From NCBI RefSeq assembly GCF_003254545.1, contig NZ_QJRH01000073.1, positions 310,001 to 374,000 of the forward strand: DNA of 64,000 nt, written 5' to 3'. Made by a program: the position numbers and the translations under genes. Shown one piece after another: positions 1-8,564 of the stretch. The stretch's first letter is position 1; every line of letters begins with the position of its first letter. Below the pieces are notes generated by a model, which was not told where the DNA came from, ran no database searches, and saw nothing but the letters and a program-made list of their open reading frames with translations. The DNA comes from Flavobacterium tistrianum (GTDB lineage: Bacteria > Bacteroidota > Bacteroidia > Flavobacteriales > Flavobacteriaceae).

Positions 1-31
1 TATCAGCTTTGTAATCGAATTTGAATGACAT
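1..31 (-). CDS. Start of a divergent gene, cut by the window edge
   Basis: An ATG at 31-29 on the minus strand opens a frame that stays open to the window edge (10 codons, beginning MSFKFDYKAD). A TACTTTG-like box sits just upstream at about 37-43, mirrored by a similar box at 85-92 for the dehydrogenase on the other strand, so the two would be divergently transcribed. Ten residues are too few to identify a product. Small HxlR-type regulators often sit divergent to such dehydrogenases, but that is only a guess from context. Confidence 0.4.
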   Translation of the reverse strand, partial: MSFKFDYKAD

Positions 32-116
32 TTTGAACAAAGTAAATTGACTTTTTAAACAAAATCAAGGCTTCAAAGTGTGCCTTACTTTGCATCATAA
101 CTTTTAATAATTAAAA

Positions 117-1118
117 ATGATACTAAACAATTATCAAGGAGCGTTACAACAACCGCTTAATTCAGGGTTTAATGCATTGTCAACAACAAATGATGTAATC
201 AAAGGAATTAGTCTTGAGGGAAAAAATGTAATTGTAACGGGCGGAAATGCAGGCATAGGTCTAGAAACCACTAAAACACTTGCAAATGCTGGTGCGACAG
301 TAATCGTAGCGGCAAGAGACATTGAAAAAGCTAAAAACAACTTGAAGGGCATTAAAAATGTAGAAATAGAAGCAATGGATATTATTGATCCTGAATCTAT
401 TACTGCTTTTGCAGATAAATTTATCTCATCAGGCAGAGCTTTGCATTTACTTATAAATAATGCTGGAATTATGTGGGTTCCTTTACGGAGAGACGGCCGT
501 GGAATCGAATCTCAACTGGCTACAAATTACTTAGGGCAATTTCATCTAACATTAAAGCTGTTTCCTGCACTTAAAAAGGCAAATGGTGCAAGAGTTATTA
601 ATGTCTCTTCACTTGGACACCATATGTCACCCTTCAACTTTGAAGATCCTAATTTTCTTCATCGCGAATATGAAACTTTACAAGCTTACGGACAGTCAAA
701 AACAGCTTGCAATTTATTTTCTCTTGAACTTGATAATCGTATAAAAGCATACAATATAAGGGCTTACTCGCTTCATCCCGGTTCAATTGGAGGAACAGAA
801 TTAGCAAGAGAAGCATCATTGGAATTATTTCAAAAAATGGGTTTCTTAGATGCAGACGGCAATATGGTTCCTGAAGTTGCTGCAAGATTAAAATCGATAC
901 CGCAGGGCGCGACAACAACTGTATGGTGCGCCACAAGTTCTTTACTTGACAATATTGGAGGAGTTTATTGCGAAGATGGAGATATTGCGTCATTAGCATC
1001 TGAAGAAAGTATCGGAATATATGGTGTTCACCCCTATTCTCTCGACAAAAGCAATGCTAAAAAATTATGGAATTTAAGTGAGCAAATGACAGGTGTGTCT
1101 TTAAAATCAGTAAACTAA
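117..1118 (+). CDS. Short-chain dehydrogenase/reductase (SDR family)
   Basis: Predicted cytoplasmic NAD(P)-dependent oxidoreductase, 333 aa. A Rossmann nucleotide-binding motif TGGNAGIG lies at residues 41-48, NNAG at 114-117, a catalytic serine in NVSS near 164, and the YxxxK active site as YGQSK at 191-195. The protein is longer than classical SDRs (about 250 aa) because of a 30-residue N-terminal extension and a longer C-terminus, as in retinol-dehydrogenase-like and WW-domain oxidoreductase-like members. The substrate cannot be deduced. It is followed 93 bases later by an AraC regulator on the same strand, which may control it. A weak TTACTTTG -7 box lies at 85-92. Confidence 0.9.
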   Translation: MILNNYQGALQQPLNSGFNALSTTNDVIKGISLEGKNVIVTGGNAGIGLETTKTLANAGATVIVAARDIEKAKNNLKGIKNVEIEAMDIIDPESITAFADKFISSGRALHLLINNAGIMWVPLRRDGRGIESQLATNYLGQFHLTLKLFPALKKANGARVINVSSLGHHMSPFNFEDPNFLHREYETLQAYGQSKTACNLFSLELDNRIKAYNIRAYSLHPGSIGGTELAREASLELFQKMGFLDADGNMVPEVAARLKSIPQGATTTVWCATSSLLDNIGGVYCEDGDIASLASEESIGIYGVHPYSLDKSNAKKLWNLSEQMTGVSLKSVN

Positions 1119-1151
1119 TATGGGTTTTAAAGAAAAAGAAATGATACTTTC

Positions 1152-1159
1152 TATCTTTG
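1152..1159 (+). promoter_or_regulatory. Bacteroidota-type -7 box (TATCTTTG) for the AraC gene
   Basis: TATCTTTG matches the Flavobacterium/Bacteroides -7 consensus TAnnTTTG and lies 52 bases before the ATG at 1212. No convincing -33 TTTG is visible. It implies that the AraC gene can be transcribed independently of the dehydrogenase upstream. Confidence 0.5.
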
Positions 1160-1211
1160 TAATCATAAATCCTGGCATGACAGACATGAAAGATAAATTA
1201 ATCAATTAGTT

Positions 1212-2015
1212 ATGGATCACGTATCAAGATATTTAACTCCAGAAATTAAACTTTCCTGCTATGAGGACAAATTCTTCAAATCAGATATCATGTTTGATGA
1301 TCATATGTTAATCTGGTTTATTTCTGGAGAAACAAAAATTATACAGTATGATGTCTCCTTTCTTTTTAAGAAAGGAGATATCTTCTTAATACCAAGAAAC
1401 CAACTTGCAACGATAATTAATTATCCTTCAAACGGAGAACCACACAAAACGGTTGTGATGCATCTTTCTGTTGAACGGCTAAAAAACTTTTATCAGAATA
1501 TCGAGCTTATAAAAAGCCTGATACCTGAAAACAAAATTTATAGTTTTAATAATCACCCTTTATTAGAAAGCTGTCTAGCTTCACTTGTGCCTTATTTTGA
1601 TTTAAAAAGCAATTTCTCAGAAGATTTGGCTTCTTTAAAAATAACTGAAGCTTTGAGCATTTTGAGAGAAATTGACAAAACGGTTGACAATGTACTCGCT
1701 AATTTTGATCAACCCGGTAAAATCGATCTAATTGGTTTTATGGAACGGAATTTTATGTTTAACATGCCTTTAGAAAAACTGGGCTATCTTACCGGACGCA
1801 GTTTATCAACATTCAATAGGGATTTCAAGAAGCATTTTAATACCACTCCTCAAAAATGGCTTACTCATAAAAGACTTGAATTGGCTTATTATCAATTGGC
1901 AGAAAAAAAGAAAAAACCAATCGATGTATATCTCGAAGTAGGTTTCGAAAACTTATCTCATTTCTCCTATGCGTTTAAAAAACTATATGGCATTTCTCCT
2001 AAGCAGATAATTTAA
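1212..2015 (+). CDS. AraC family transcriptional regulator
   Basis: 267 aa. The N-terminal two thirds resemble a cupin-like sensing domain without a recognisable ligand. Residues about 170-267 carry the double helix-turn-helix of AraC/XylS proteins: a first helix pair around MPLEKLGYLTGRSLSTFNRD and a second ending in the family signature GFENLSHFSYAFKKLYGISP. It likely acts as a cytoplasmic DNA-binding activator. The neighbouring dehydrogenase and the convergent aldo/keto reductase are the obvious candidate targets. The start is the ATG 52 bases after a TATCTTTG promoter box. Confidence 0.9.
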   Translation: MDHVSRYLTPEIKLSCYEDKFFKSDIMFDDHMLIWFISGETKIIQYDVSFLFKKGDIFLIPRNQLATIINYPSNGEPHKTVVMHLSVERLKNFYQNIELIKSLIPENKIYSFNNHPLLESCLASLVPYFDLKSNFSEDLASLKITEALSILREIDKTVDNVLANFDQPGKIDLIGFMERNFMFNMPLEKLGYLTGRSLSTFNRDFKKHFNTTPQKWLTHKRLELAYYQLAEKKKKPIDVYLEVGFENLSHFSYAFKKLYGISPKQII

Positions 2016-2037
2016 AAACAAGCGTTTTAAACCGACT

Positions 2038-3003
2038 TTAACTCCATTCTGGAAACTGAGTTCTATTTAAATCTAATTTTTCAATCGCTTTCATATCAGC
2101 ATCATCAAGCTTGAAATCAAATATATTGAGGTTTTCTACAATATGTGCTTTTTGAGAAGATCTCGGAATAGCTACAATACCACGCTGTAAATGCCATCTT
2201 AGACTTACTTGTGCAGTAGTCTTACTATGCTTTTTGGCTATTTGAGTTAATGCTTCGTTTGTAAAAAGAGCATTACGCCCTTCTGCAAAAGGCGCCCAAG
2301 CCTGCATCTGTACATTATGCTGTTTTAGTACTTTATAATCATTTGCCTGTTGAAAATAAGCATGAGTTTCGATCTGATTTATAACAGGTTTTACCTCAGC
2401 ATAAGACAAAAGATCTTCCAACTGCGCAGGATCGAAGTTACTTATACCGATGGCTTTGATTTTTCCTGCTTTGTAAAGTTCTTCCATTGCTTTCCAAGAT
2501 CCTTTTACATCGCCTCTCGGACGGTGTATAAGATACAGATCCAGATAGTCCAATTGCAATTTTCTTAGTGTTTCTTCAAAACCTTTTTTTGCATTTTCAT
2601 AACCCGCATCATCAACCCATAATTTTGAGGTAACAAAAAGCTGCTTTCTGTCAATTTCGCTTTGTTTTATCGCTTTTCCTACCTCAACTTCATTTCCGTA
2701 CACTTTTGCGGTATCAATAAGGCGGTAACCTGCAGATATGGCTTCAACTACAGATTTCTGGCAAACCTCGCTGCTGAGTCCATAAGTTCCGAATCCGAGC
2801 ATAGGCATTTTTAAACCATTATTCAGTTTAATATCTGGAATGCCTTTAGCATCTTTAGCATCTTTAGCATCTTTATCAATCAAGACATTTCCGAATACTT
2901 TAGGCATACCTAAAATACCTAAGTAAATTCCAGCTGTCGCTAATGTACTATTTTGTAAAAACTTGCGTCGGCTTATTTCGTTTTTTGGGTTTTGAGAATT
3001 CAT
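2038..3003 (-). CDS. Aldo/keto reductase with Tat signal
   Basis: 321 aa. The N-terminus has a twin-arginine motif (SRRKFL, residues 11-16) followed by a hydrophobic stretch, so export as a folded protein is predicted, which is unusual for the normally cytoplasmic AKR family. The mature part has the (beta/alpha)8 AKR signatures with the catalytic tetrad Asp97, Tyr102, Lys127 and His160 (DTAKVYGNE, VTSKLW, LIHRP). It would reduce aldehydes or ketones with NADPH. A linker of three DAK repeats (residues about 45-53) joins the signal to the barrel and is encoded by 9-base tandem repeats. The methyltransferase gene lies 48 bases upstream on the same strand, so the two may be co-transcribed. Confidence 0.92.
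   Translation of the reverse strand: MNSQNPKNEISRRKFLQNSTLATAGIYLGILGMPKVFGNVLIDKDAKDAKDAKGIPDIKLNNGLKMPMLGFGTYGLSSEVCQKSVVEAISAGYRLIDTAKVYGNEVEVGKAIKQSEIDRKQLFVTSKLWVDDAGYENAKKGFEETLRKLQLDYLDLYLIHRPRGDVKGSWKAMEELYKAGKIKAIGISNFDPAQLEDLLSYAEVKPVINQIETHAYFQQANDYKVLKQHNVQMQAWAPFAEGRNALFTNEALTQIAKKHSKTTAQVSLRWHLQRGIVAIPRSSQKAHIVENLNIFDFKLDDADMKAIEKLDLNRTQFPEWS
2844..2877. repeat. In-frame 9-base tandem repeat in the aldo/keto reductase
   Basis: About 3.7 copies of CTTTAGCAT (plus strand) encode the repeated Asp-Ala-Lys linker. Units are identical, so copy number may vary by slippage without breaking the frame. Confidence 0.85.
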
Positions 3004-3051
3004 GTTTTTTGGTCTATTAGTCAGTTAGTAATCAGCTAATAAAAATATGTA

Positions 3052-3660
3052 TTATATTGTAAAAACTCCAAATGTAAAGTTCTGAATTGTCTCAAAAGGA
3101 GTTTTATGATCAATTAAAAACGAATTTATCAATTGAAAGCTCGGTTTAAATCGTTCTTCTAAAGATTTTTCAGAATATTGTTTGATTTCTATTCCGCTGC
3201 ATTTTGTTGGTCCTGTCTCAGAAAAAGTACCAATTGCCAAAATTCCGTTTTTGACTATTGCTTCACTGGCAATTTGCAAATACTTCTGAATGTCTTTTTC
3301 TTCCGTCAAAAAGTGAAAAGCAGCTCGATCATGCCAAAAATCGTATTGAAAGACTGGCTTAAAATCTGTTACATCAGATACGATCCAATTTACTTTTTCA
3401 GCATCTTTCCCTAAACGCTTTTGAGCTTTTGAGATTGCCTCTTTTGATATATCTAAAACCGAAATATTAGAATATCCTAGTTTCAAAAGTTCATCTACAA
3501 AAAAACTATCACCACCGCCAACGTCAATAATTTTAGCTTCGAGAGGAATTTTATATTGTTTCATTAAATCTAATGAAGTTTGAGGAACTGGCTGATACCA
3601 GCTAACTTCTGTCAGATTTTTTGTTTGATATATGTTTTCCCAATGCTTCCTTTTATCCAT
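3052..3660 (-). CDS. Class I SAM-dependent methyltransferase
   Basis: I place the start at the ATG at 3660 (MDKRKHWENIYQ, 202 aa). The longer open frame begins with TTG at 3714 and its extra 18 residues look non-conserved. The core shows motif I IIDVGGGDS near residues 44-52 and the acidic VLDIS after strand beta-2, typical of the Rossmann methyltransferase fold that binds S-adenosylmethionine. The N-terminal HWENIYQTK...VSWYQ pattern is shared with thiopurine/tellurite-resistance-like methyltransferases. The substrate is unknown. It is soluble, with no signal peptide. It lies directly upstream of the Tat-exported aldo/keto reductase. Confidence 0.85.
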   Translation of the reverse strand: MDKRKHWENIYQTKNLTEVSWYQPVPQTSLDLMKQYKIPLEAKIIDVGGGDSFFVDELLKLGYSNISVLDISKEAISKAQKRLGKDAEKVNWIVSDVTDFKPVFQYDFWHDRAAFHFLTEEKDIQKYLQIASEAIVKNGILAIGTFSETGPTKCSGIEIKQYSEKSLEERFKPSFQLINSFLIDHKTPFETIQNFTFGVFTI

Positions 3661-3873
3661 TTCTATATTTTTTAACCATTCTTGTTTTCTTAAATCTAAA
3701 AACTGATTCAACAATTAGAAGAATCAATCTAAAAATAAAGATATTCAAAAAAACAAAAAAGCCATATTAATAAATACAGCTTTCTCATTTTTAATTATAT
3801 TTCTTTTAAATTCACTCCTTTCTTTTCGCCATCCTTATCAATGGTCACACGCTTCTCGATATTGGCTCTATCA

Positions 3874-5361
3874 CTAAATCTTTACTACTCCAGGCGGTGT
3901 CCATTCATCTTTTAAAGTAACTTCATCTGGCCAGTAACATCTAATGTACAAAGAGAATGCTCCTTTGGGTGCAGGTAGCCAGTTTACAGCTTTATCCCCT
4001 TCTGGTTTAGTATTTTGAACATATAATGTCAAGGAACCATCCGTATTATACTTTAAATCTTTATTTTTTGTCCCTATAGAAAAGCGCTTAAGTTCGTTTG
4101 GCACAAAAAAATGATACTCATCATAAAGAGTTAGTGACCAAAAACCTTTTACAGGAGGTGTCTTTCCTTTTGGAAACGTAATGGTGTATTTATTACTTCC
4201 AGAAAGTCTGTTTCTAGAAGCATCATAATCCTGATAGAAATATTTAGATTCGTTTGGCTTATTTACAAAAATATTAGATTTTGCACAAGCTGCTCTTGTC
4301 AAGTAATCTGTCCCAAACTGTGCTCCATTTTTCTGCGTTGTCCAATTGTCTTTAACTGGATATCCAACATTCTCAAACTGGAATAATGGTTTTATTAAAT
4401 TTTTCTCTGCCTCAATTGCTGTCTGCACTACAATTGCTTTTAGTTTAGGATTTTTATTTACCTCTGTTACAAAAGCTTGCACTTGAGCGTACCATGTTTC
4501 TTCTCCTTTAAGCGGCGGCACTTCTTTTAAAACTTCTGGCACTTCATCAAAGAACGTTTCTGGTTTAACCCACTGCGTTTCTTCTTTTGATGCTTCCTTA
4601 TCAGCGGGAGTTTTTGGAAGTTTAGCATAATCTACCGTTTTCATTTTTCCATCAAACTCTGCAAGAGGATACAAAACAACCTGACTAATCAGAGGCTGAA
4701 CTGCTTTTTTATCAGTAGGGTTATCCTCTTGAAAAATTCTTGGTATAACCATTCCAAATGCTGTGGCAGACTTAAATACACCACTGATTCCATCTGGAAC
4801 TTTCCCGTTCCATTCTTTGGTCGTCAACAAATAAAAACCAGGTTTTGTACCGTACATTTTTCCAAGCTGCGCAAAACCATCTGTACGCTGATCGCATACT
4901 TGGTATACCCAAAAACGATCGCCAAAATCGGGTACCTGTACAACAACAGCATCTTTGCTCAAATCTAAAGGTGCTCCACCATACACCACATCCTGATTCG
5001 GACATGCAACATCTCTTTCTGCCGCCTCTACATAATCCGTCAACATAGCAGAATGATTAATTGACCCTAAAGGAAGAATCCCTTTATTAAGTATAGGATG
5101 CGGAATTTTTTCAAACATTAGCTTTCTATTGTGCATATTGACCATAGGCCACGCCCACAAATAAATATTTCCTGCCATTGTTTTCACGTATTCAGGCGTC
5201 ATAATTGTATTGGGAACTGGTCCCGATATCGCGGCTACATTAACCGAATCATTTTGTGTTGCTACGGCTGTTTCGCTTTTCTGAGTCTCTTTTTTGCATG
5301 ACACCAATGCAATAAAAGTCAAAGCTGTAATGGTCATCAATGGAAATATTTTTTTTTTCAT
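3874..5361 (-). CDS. DUF1254/DUF1214 family lipoprotein
   Basis: 495 aa with a lipoprotein signal (lipobox ending at Cys22, IALVSC). The body matches the DUF1254 + DUF1214 architecture: an N-terminal part with the NQDVVYGGAPLDLS pattern and a C-terminal part with GFWSLTLYDEYHFFVPNELKR and RCYWPDE near the end. The biochemical function of this widespread secreted family is not established. The start codon is embedded in long homopolymers: A10 right after ATG on the coding strand (5349-5358) and A9 just before it. A perfect 26-base palindrome lies 240 bases upstream (5601-5626). No co-transcribed neighbour is evident. Confidence 0.85.
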   Translation of the reverse strand: MKKKIFPLMTITALTFIALVSCKKETQKSETAVATQNDSVNVAAISGPVPNTIMTPEYVKTMAGNIYLWAWPMVNMHNRKLMFEKIPHPILNKGILPLGSINHSAMLTDYVEAAERDVACPNQDVVYGGAPLDLSKDAVVVQVPDFGDRFWVYQVCDQRTDGFAQLGKMYGTKPGFYLLTTKEWNGKVPDGISGVFKSATAFGMVIPRIFQEDNPTDKKAVQPLISQVVLYPLAEFDGKMKTVDYAKLPKTPADKEASKEETQWVKPETFFDEVPEVLKEVPPLKGEETWYAQVQAFVTEVNKNPKLKAIVVQTAIEAEKNLIKPLFQFENVGYPVKDNWTTQKNGAQFGTDYLTRAACAKSNIFVNKPNESKYFYQDYDASRNRLSGSNKYTITFPKGKTPPVKGFWSLTLYDEYHFFVPNELKRFSIGTKNKDLKYNTDGSLTLYVQNTKPEGDKAVNWLPAPKGAFSLYIRCYWPDEVTLKDEWTPPGVVKI

Positions 5362-5692
5362 TTTTTTTTCGTTTTAATGGTTCAAAAAATAAAATTTATT
5401 GAAAAAGTATTTTTTATTTATCTCGAAATGACACTGTTCAACATAAATATTACTCCGAAACAAAAACTTTTCGATTCTTATAAAAAGGAATTTGAAAAAT
5501 GAGAGTTAGTAAAACCCTCTGAATTAAGTATAACCTCAGAAATTTATTTTACTAAAATACAATGAAGAGCTCGAAAAAAGCGTAAAAAGACATTTAAAAC
5601 AGGTTGCAAATTATAATTTGCAACCTCTTTTAAGCAAAAAAAAAAAAATGAATGTTTTGATGGCAAAAGCAGAAAAATATAGCGCTACATCA
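5362..5692. other. Gene-free stretch with palindrome and A13 tract
   Basis: The region between the antiporter stop and the DUF1254 start. It holds the palindrome at 5601-5626 and a 13-base A run at 5636-5648. I see no perfect -7 box for the DUF1254 gene and no plausible small gene. Confidence 0.6.
5601..5626. promoter_or_regulatory. Perfect 26-base palindrome, candidate operator (site A)
   Basis: The left half is AGGTTGCAAATTA and the right half is its exact reverse complement. Near-identical sites occur at 11021-11044 and 22341-22364, each with two TTGCAA-type arms spaced 14 bases start to start. It lies upstream of the DUF1254 lipoprotein gene. It could also form a hairpin in RNA, but no T-tract follows on either strand, so an operator is preferred over a terminator. 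Confidence 0.6.
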
Positions 5693-7810
5693 TTATTTAA
5701 AAATATTTCGAATCGCTTTTCCTATTTCTGCAAAATCATCATGACTGCTCACAGATCTTTTTTCTGTATTATTTGTAGTGGTTTTAGAAAAAGGATAAAT
5801 AAGCATATAGTTGTTGTTATTAAATTTATGGTTCAAAAGATCTGGAATATCTCTCATTTTAGGAAAATACGAATGCATTCCCCGATCTCCCATCATAATA
5901 ATCAGACCTTCATTTTCTTCGATAGAAAGTGCGGTTTGCTGAGCATCTCCCCAATTTGAAAAAATATCAAATGTGGCTTCTATAGAGGCTTTTTTTGCAA
6001 TTCTATTTAAAATATTTAGTGTTTTATCTTTTCCGTAGAAACTCATTTTGGCTCCAGAATTACGGCCTATATTCCAGATTCGTAACATCGAATGAAAAAA
6101 TCCTGCATCTAGTTCGGCATCTGCTGGTATAAAAACCAAATATCTTTTAATCGTAGCTGCAGGCTGTACAGCATGATATACCATAAGATTAATGTTTTTA
6201 TTTCGAAGGTAACCGTTATACAAATTATATACGAACGAAGACGAAAAACCTTTTTCTCCTTCAAGTCCTACAATAAGATCTGTAATCTCTTTTTCTTTTA
6301 TCACATTACTTATTCCGCTTGCTATATCATTATCATGACGCGTAATCGGATGCAACTCTACATCGGCTGCAGAAGCAGCTTTAACGGCATTTTCTAATAT
6401 TCGTTCGGCATTTTTTTCAGAAGATTCATTTACATCTTCATTAATTACATTTACGGCATAAAGCTGTTTATTGGACGCAGATTTTACCATTAAACCTAGA
6501 TTTACCATTTTTTCTACAGTAGCTTCATGGTTAACTGCCAAAAGTATATTTTCTTTTTCCTCACTTTTACCCGATACGGTATTATCTTTATCTGCCTGCG
6601 CTATACGCTGTGCACTTGCCATAGATACAAAAGACGATACGGTACAAGAAATAAGAATCAGAAGAATACTTCCATTAAGTACATGTTCATTTAAAAGTCT
6701 TATGGGTTCGCCAGCATCATTTTCTCCAATAATTATATTATAACCCACCATTACAGAAGCCAAAGTAGCTGCCGCAGATGCCGAACTCAGCCCAAAAATC
6801 AGTTGTCCTTCATCATTAGTCAGTTTAAATGTCTTTTTCGTTAGCATCGCGGCAACGTATTTTCCTCCAATAGAAGCAATAAGCATAATTGATGCTACCC
6901 ACAATGTTTCCCAACTTTGTATAAAAGCATTAAAATCGATCAGCATTCCGACGCTTATTAAAAAGAAAGGAATAAAAATGGCATTTCCGACAAACTCCAC
7001 TCTATTCATCAATGATGACGTATGCGGAATCAATTTGTTTAAAGCTAATCCAGCAAAAAAAGCTCCGATAATAGATTCGATACCTGCCAACTCGGCCAAA
7101 AGTGCTGCCAGATAAATCATGACAAGTACAAAAAGGTATTGAGAGATTTTATCTTCTACGTTTTTAAAAAACCAGCGGGCAATTATTGGAAAAACGAGCA
7201 ATACAATTAATGTAAAAACAACCATTGAAATTGATAGCTTCACCCAAAAAGCTGTTCCTACTTCTCCTTGCGACATTCCAACAACAGCTGCTAAAACAAG
7301 AAGCGAAAGCACATCGGTAATCATCGTTCCTCCTACTGTTATGTTTACCGAGAGATTTTTGGCAATTCCTAAACCGCTTACCATTGGATACACAATTAAA
7401 GTATGCGAAGAAAATAGACTGGCAAAAAGAATTGAAGTAAGCAATGAAAAGCCCAGTATATAATAACCGCCGACAAGTCCTAAAATAAACGGAACGGCAA
7501 AAGTGAAAATAGAAAAAATAATACTCTTCCATTTGTTCTTTTTAAAATCGGCCATATCGATTTCCAGACCTGCCAAAAACATAATATATAAAAGACCTGT
7601 AGTTCCCGTAACTACTACACTGCTGTCTCTAGAAAGCACGCCAAAACCATTAGGTCCTATAAGCGCACCGGCAATAATAAGACCCAACAAATGTGGCACT
7701 TTAATTTTATTCAATAAAAGCGGAATGCATAAAATGATGATAATCTCAATAAGATACTTTAATAGTGGATCTTCTATAGGAAAGGTTATATGATGTATAC
7801 TCAGTAGCAT
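5693..7810 (-). CDS. Cation:proton antiporter (CPA2/KefB-like) with C-terminal USP-like region
   Basis: 705 aa inner-membrane protein. Roughly residues 15-400 form 11-13 hydrophobic helices with monovalent-cation/proton antiporter features (HLLGLIIAGALIGPNGFG, FLAGLEIDM, GESIIGAFFAGLALN-like segments). The remaining 300 residues are soluble and resemble tandem universal-stress-protein-like domains (ILLAVNHEATVEKMVNLGL). It would exchange Na+ or K+ for protons and contribute to pH or ion homeostasis. It starts 3 bases after the stop of the lipoprotein gene 7814-8389, so the two form a tight operon. Ion specificity cannot be read from the sequence. Confidence 0.9.
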   Translation of the reverse strand: MLLSIHHITFPIEDPLLKYLIEIIIILCIPLLLNKIKVPHLLGLIIAGALIGPNGFGVLSRDSSVVVTGTTGLLYIMFLAGLEIDMADFKKNKWKSIIFSIFTFAVPFILGLVGGYYILGFSLLTSILFASLFSSHTLIVYPMVSGLGIAKNLSVNITVGGTMITDVLSLLVLAAVVGMSQGEVGTAFWVKLSISMVVFTLIVLLVFPIIARWFFKNVEDKISQYLFVLVMIYLAALLAELAGIESIIGAFFAGLALNKLIPHTSSLMNRVEFVGNAIFIPFFLISVGMLIDFNAFIQSWETLWVASIMLIASIGGKYVAAMLTKKTFKLTNDEGQLIFGLSSASAAATLASVMVGYNIIIGENDAGEPIRLLNEHVLNGSILLILISCTVSSFVSMASAQRIAQADKDNTVSGKSEEKENILLAVNHEATVEKMVNLGLMVKSASNKQLYAVNVINEDVNESSEKNAERILENAVKAASAADVELHPITRHDNDIASGISNVIKEKEITDLIVGLEGEKGFSSSFVYNLYNGYLRNKNINLMVYHAVQPAATIKRYLVFIPADAELDAGFFHSMLRIWNIGRNSGAKMSFYGKDKTLNILNRIAKKASIEATFDIFSNWGDAQQTALSIEENEGLIIMMGDRGMHSYFPKMRDIPDLLNHKFNNNNYMLIYPFSKTTTNNTEKRSVSSHDDFAEIGKAIRNIFK

Positions 7811-7813
7811 AAA

Positions 7814-8389
7814 TTACTTTTTATTGGATGGAGTAAGTTCAACTGAGAATTTTGCTATGCAATTATCCTGACCAGTAATAGTCTGCGTGCCTTTAATGAT
7901 ATTTTTTTTAATATCATCGAGCACGACACTCACTTTTATTTTGTTTTTAGAAGAAGTTTCTTTTGCAGAATCAAGCACTATTCTACTTTCTAGGTATTGT
8001 CCCGTGAAAACACGTTTAATTTCATTATTGCTGACAACGTTTGTGTACATTCCAGTAGAATCTGATATAAATTCCCAAACTTCGTTTCGCTGATCTCCAA
8101 TAACATAATTACTGCAGTTCGATTCTCTGCAGATCATTTTACTGTTCCATGCAATTTTAAGGTTTTCTGGCCATTCTTGTATTTTAGGAAGTGTATCTTT
8201 TACTTTAGAAAGGGACAATAAACTGTCTTTCATTTTTAACAACTTTTCGTATTCTGCTTCTTTATCCTGAAATTGTTTTTCTCTTTCTAAAAGCGATTTT
8301 TCGCGCACAATAAGTTCCTGCTCTTTTTTATTGCTGCAAGAATATAAAACAAGAATAAAACTGATAAGAAAAAACCTCTTTATAGTCAT
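7814..8389 (-). CDS. Hypothetical lipoprotein with coiled coil
   Basis: 191 aa with lipobox LYSC (Cys18). Residues about 22-65 are rich in Glu, Lys and Leu in a heptad-like pattern (KEQELIVREKSLLEREK), predicting a coiled coil. The C-terminal 110 residues form a compact domain with two cysteines in CRESNC. I do not recognise a family with a known function. It is the first gene of an operon with the cation:proton antiporter (3-base spacing), so a periplasm-facing accessory or sensing role for that transporter is an inference. Confidence 0.75.
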   Translation of the reverse strand: MTIKRFFLISFILVLYSCSNKKEQELIVREKSLLEREKQFQDKEAEYEKLLKMKDSLLSLSKVKDTLPKIQEWPENLKIAWNSKMICRESNCSNYVIGDQRNEVWEFISDSTGMYTNVVSNNEIKRVFTGQYLESRIVLDSAKETSSKNKIKVSVVLDDIKKNIIKGTQTITGQDNCIAKFSVELTPSNKK

Positions 8390-8488
8390 AAGAATTGATT
8401 TTGGATTTTACAAGTTAAGTAGAAAAATCCTTTTTATTGTCATAAAAAATGAGAAAAAAGAGTTTTTTTCTGACTTCAATTATTAATT

Positions 8489-8538
8489 TAAAAAAAGTCC
8501 AAATGCTTTTCATACCAATAGAAAAAACATTTGGACTT
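8489..8538 (-). terminator. Rho-independent terminator of the arylsulfatase gene
   Basis: An 11-base-pair stem (AAGTCCAAATG with its complement, arms 8495-8505 and 8528-8538) around a 22-base loop. On the minus strand it is followed by a run of T, 27 bases after the arylsulfatase stop. Confidence 0.8.
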
Positions 8539-8564
8539 ATATATTGTCATTATCTTGTTATGAA

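Noticed and set aside
134..999. Minus-strand frames inside the short-chain dehydrogenase gene
   Set aside because: They overlap a clearly identified enzyme in antisense, lack domain character and have biased composition; shadows of the real gene.
5601..5626. Reading the 26-base palindrome as a terminator of the antiporter gene
   Set aside because: No T-tract follows on either strand, and the same palindrome occurs between divergent genes at 22341-22364, where no terminator is needed.
5618..5959. Plus-strand frame overlapping the palindrome and the antiporter 3' end
   Set aside because: Most of it is antisense to the antiporter coding region, the start lies in an A-run, and the product is low-complexity.
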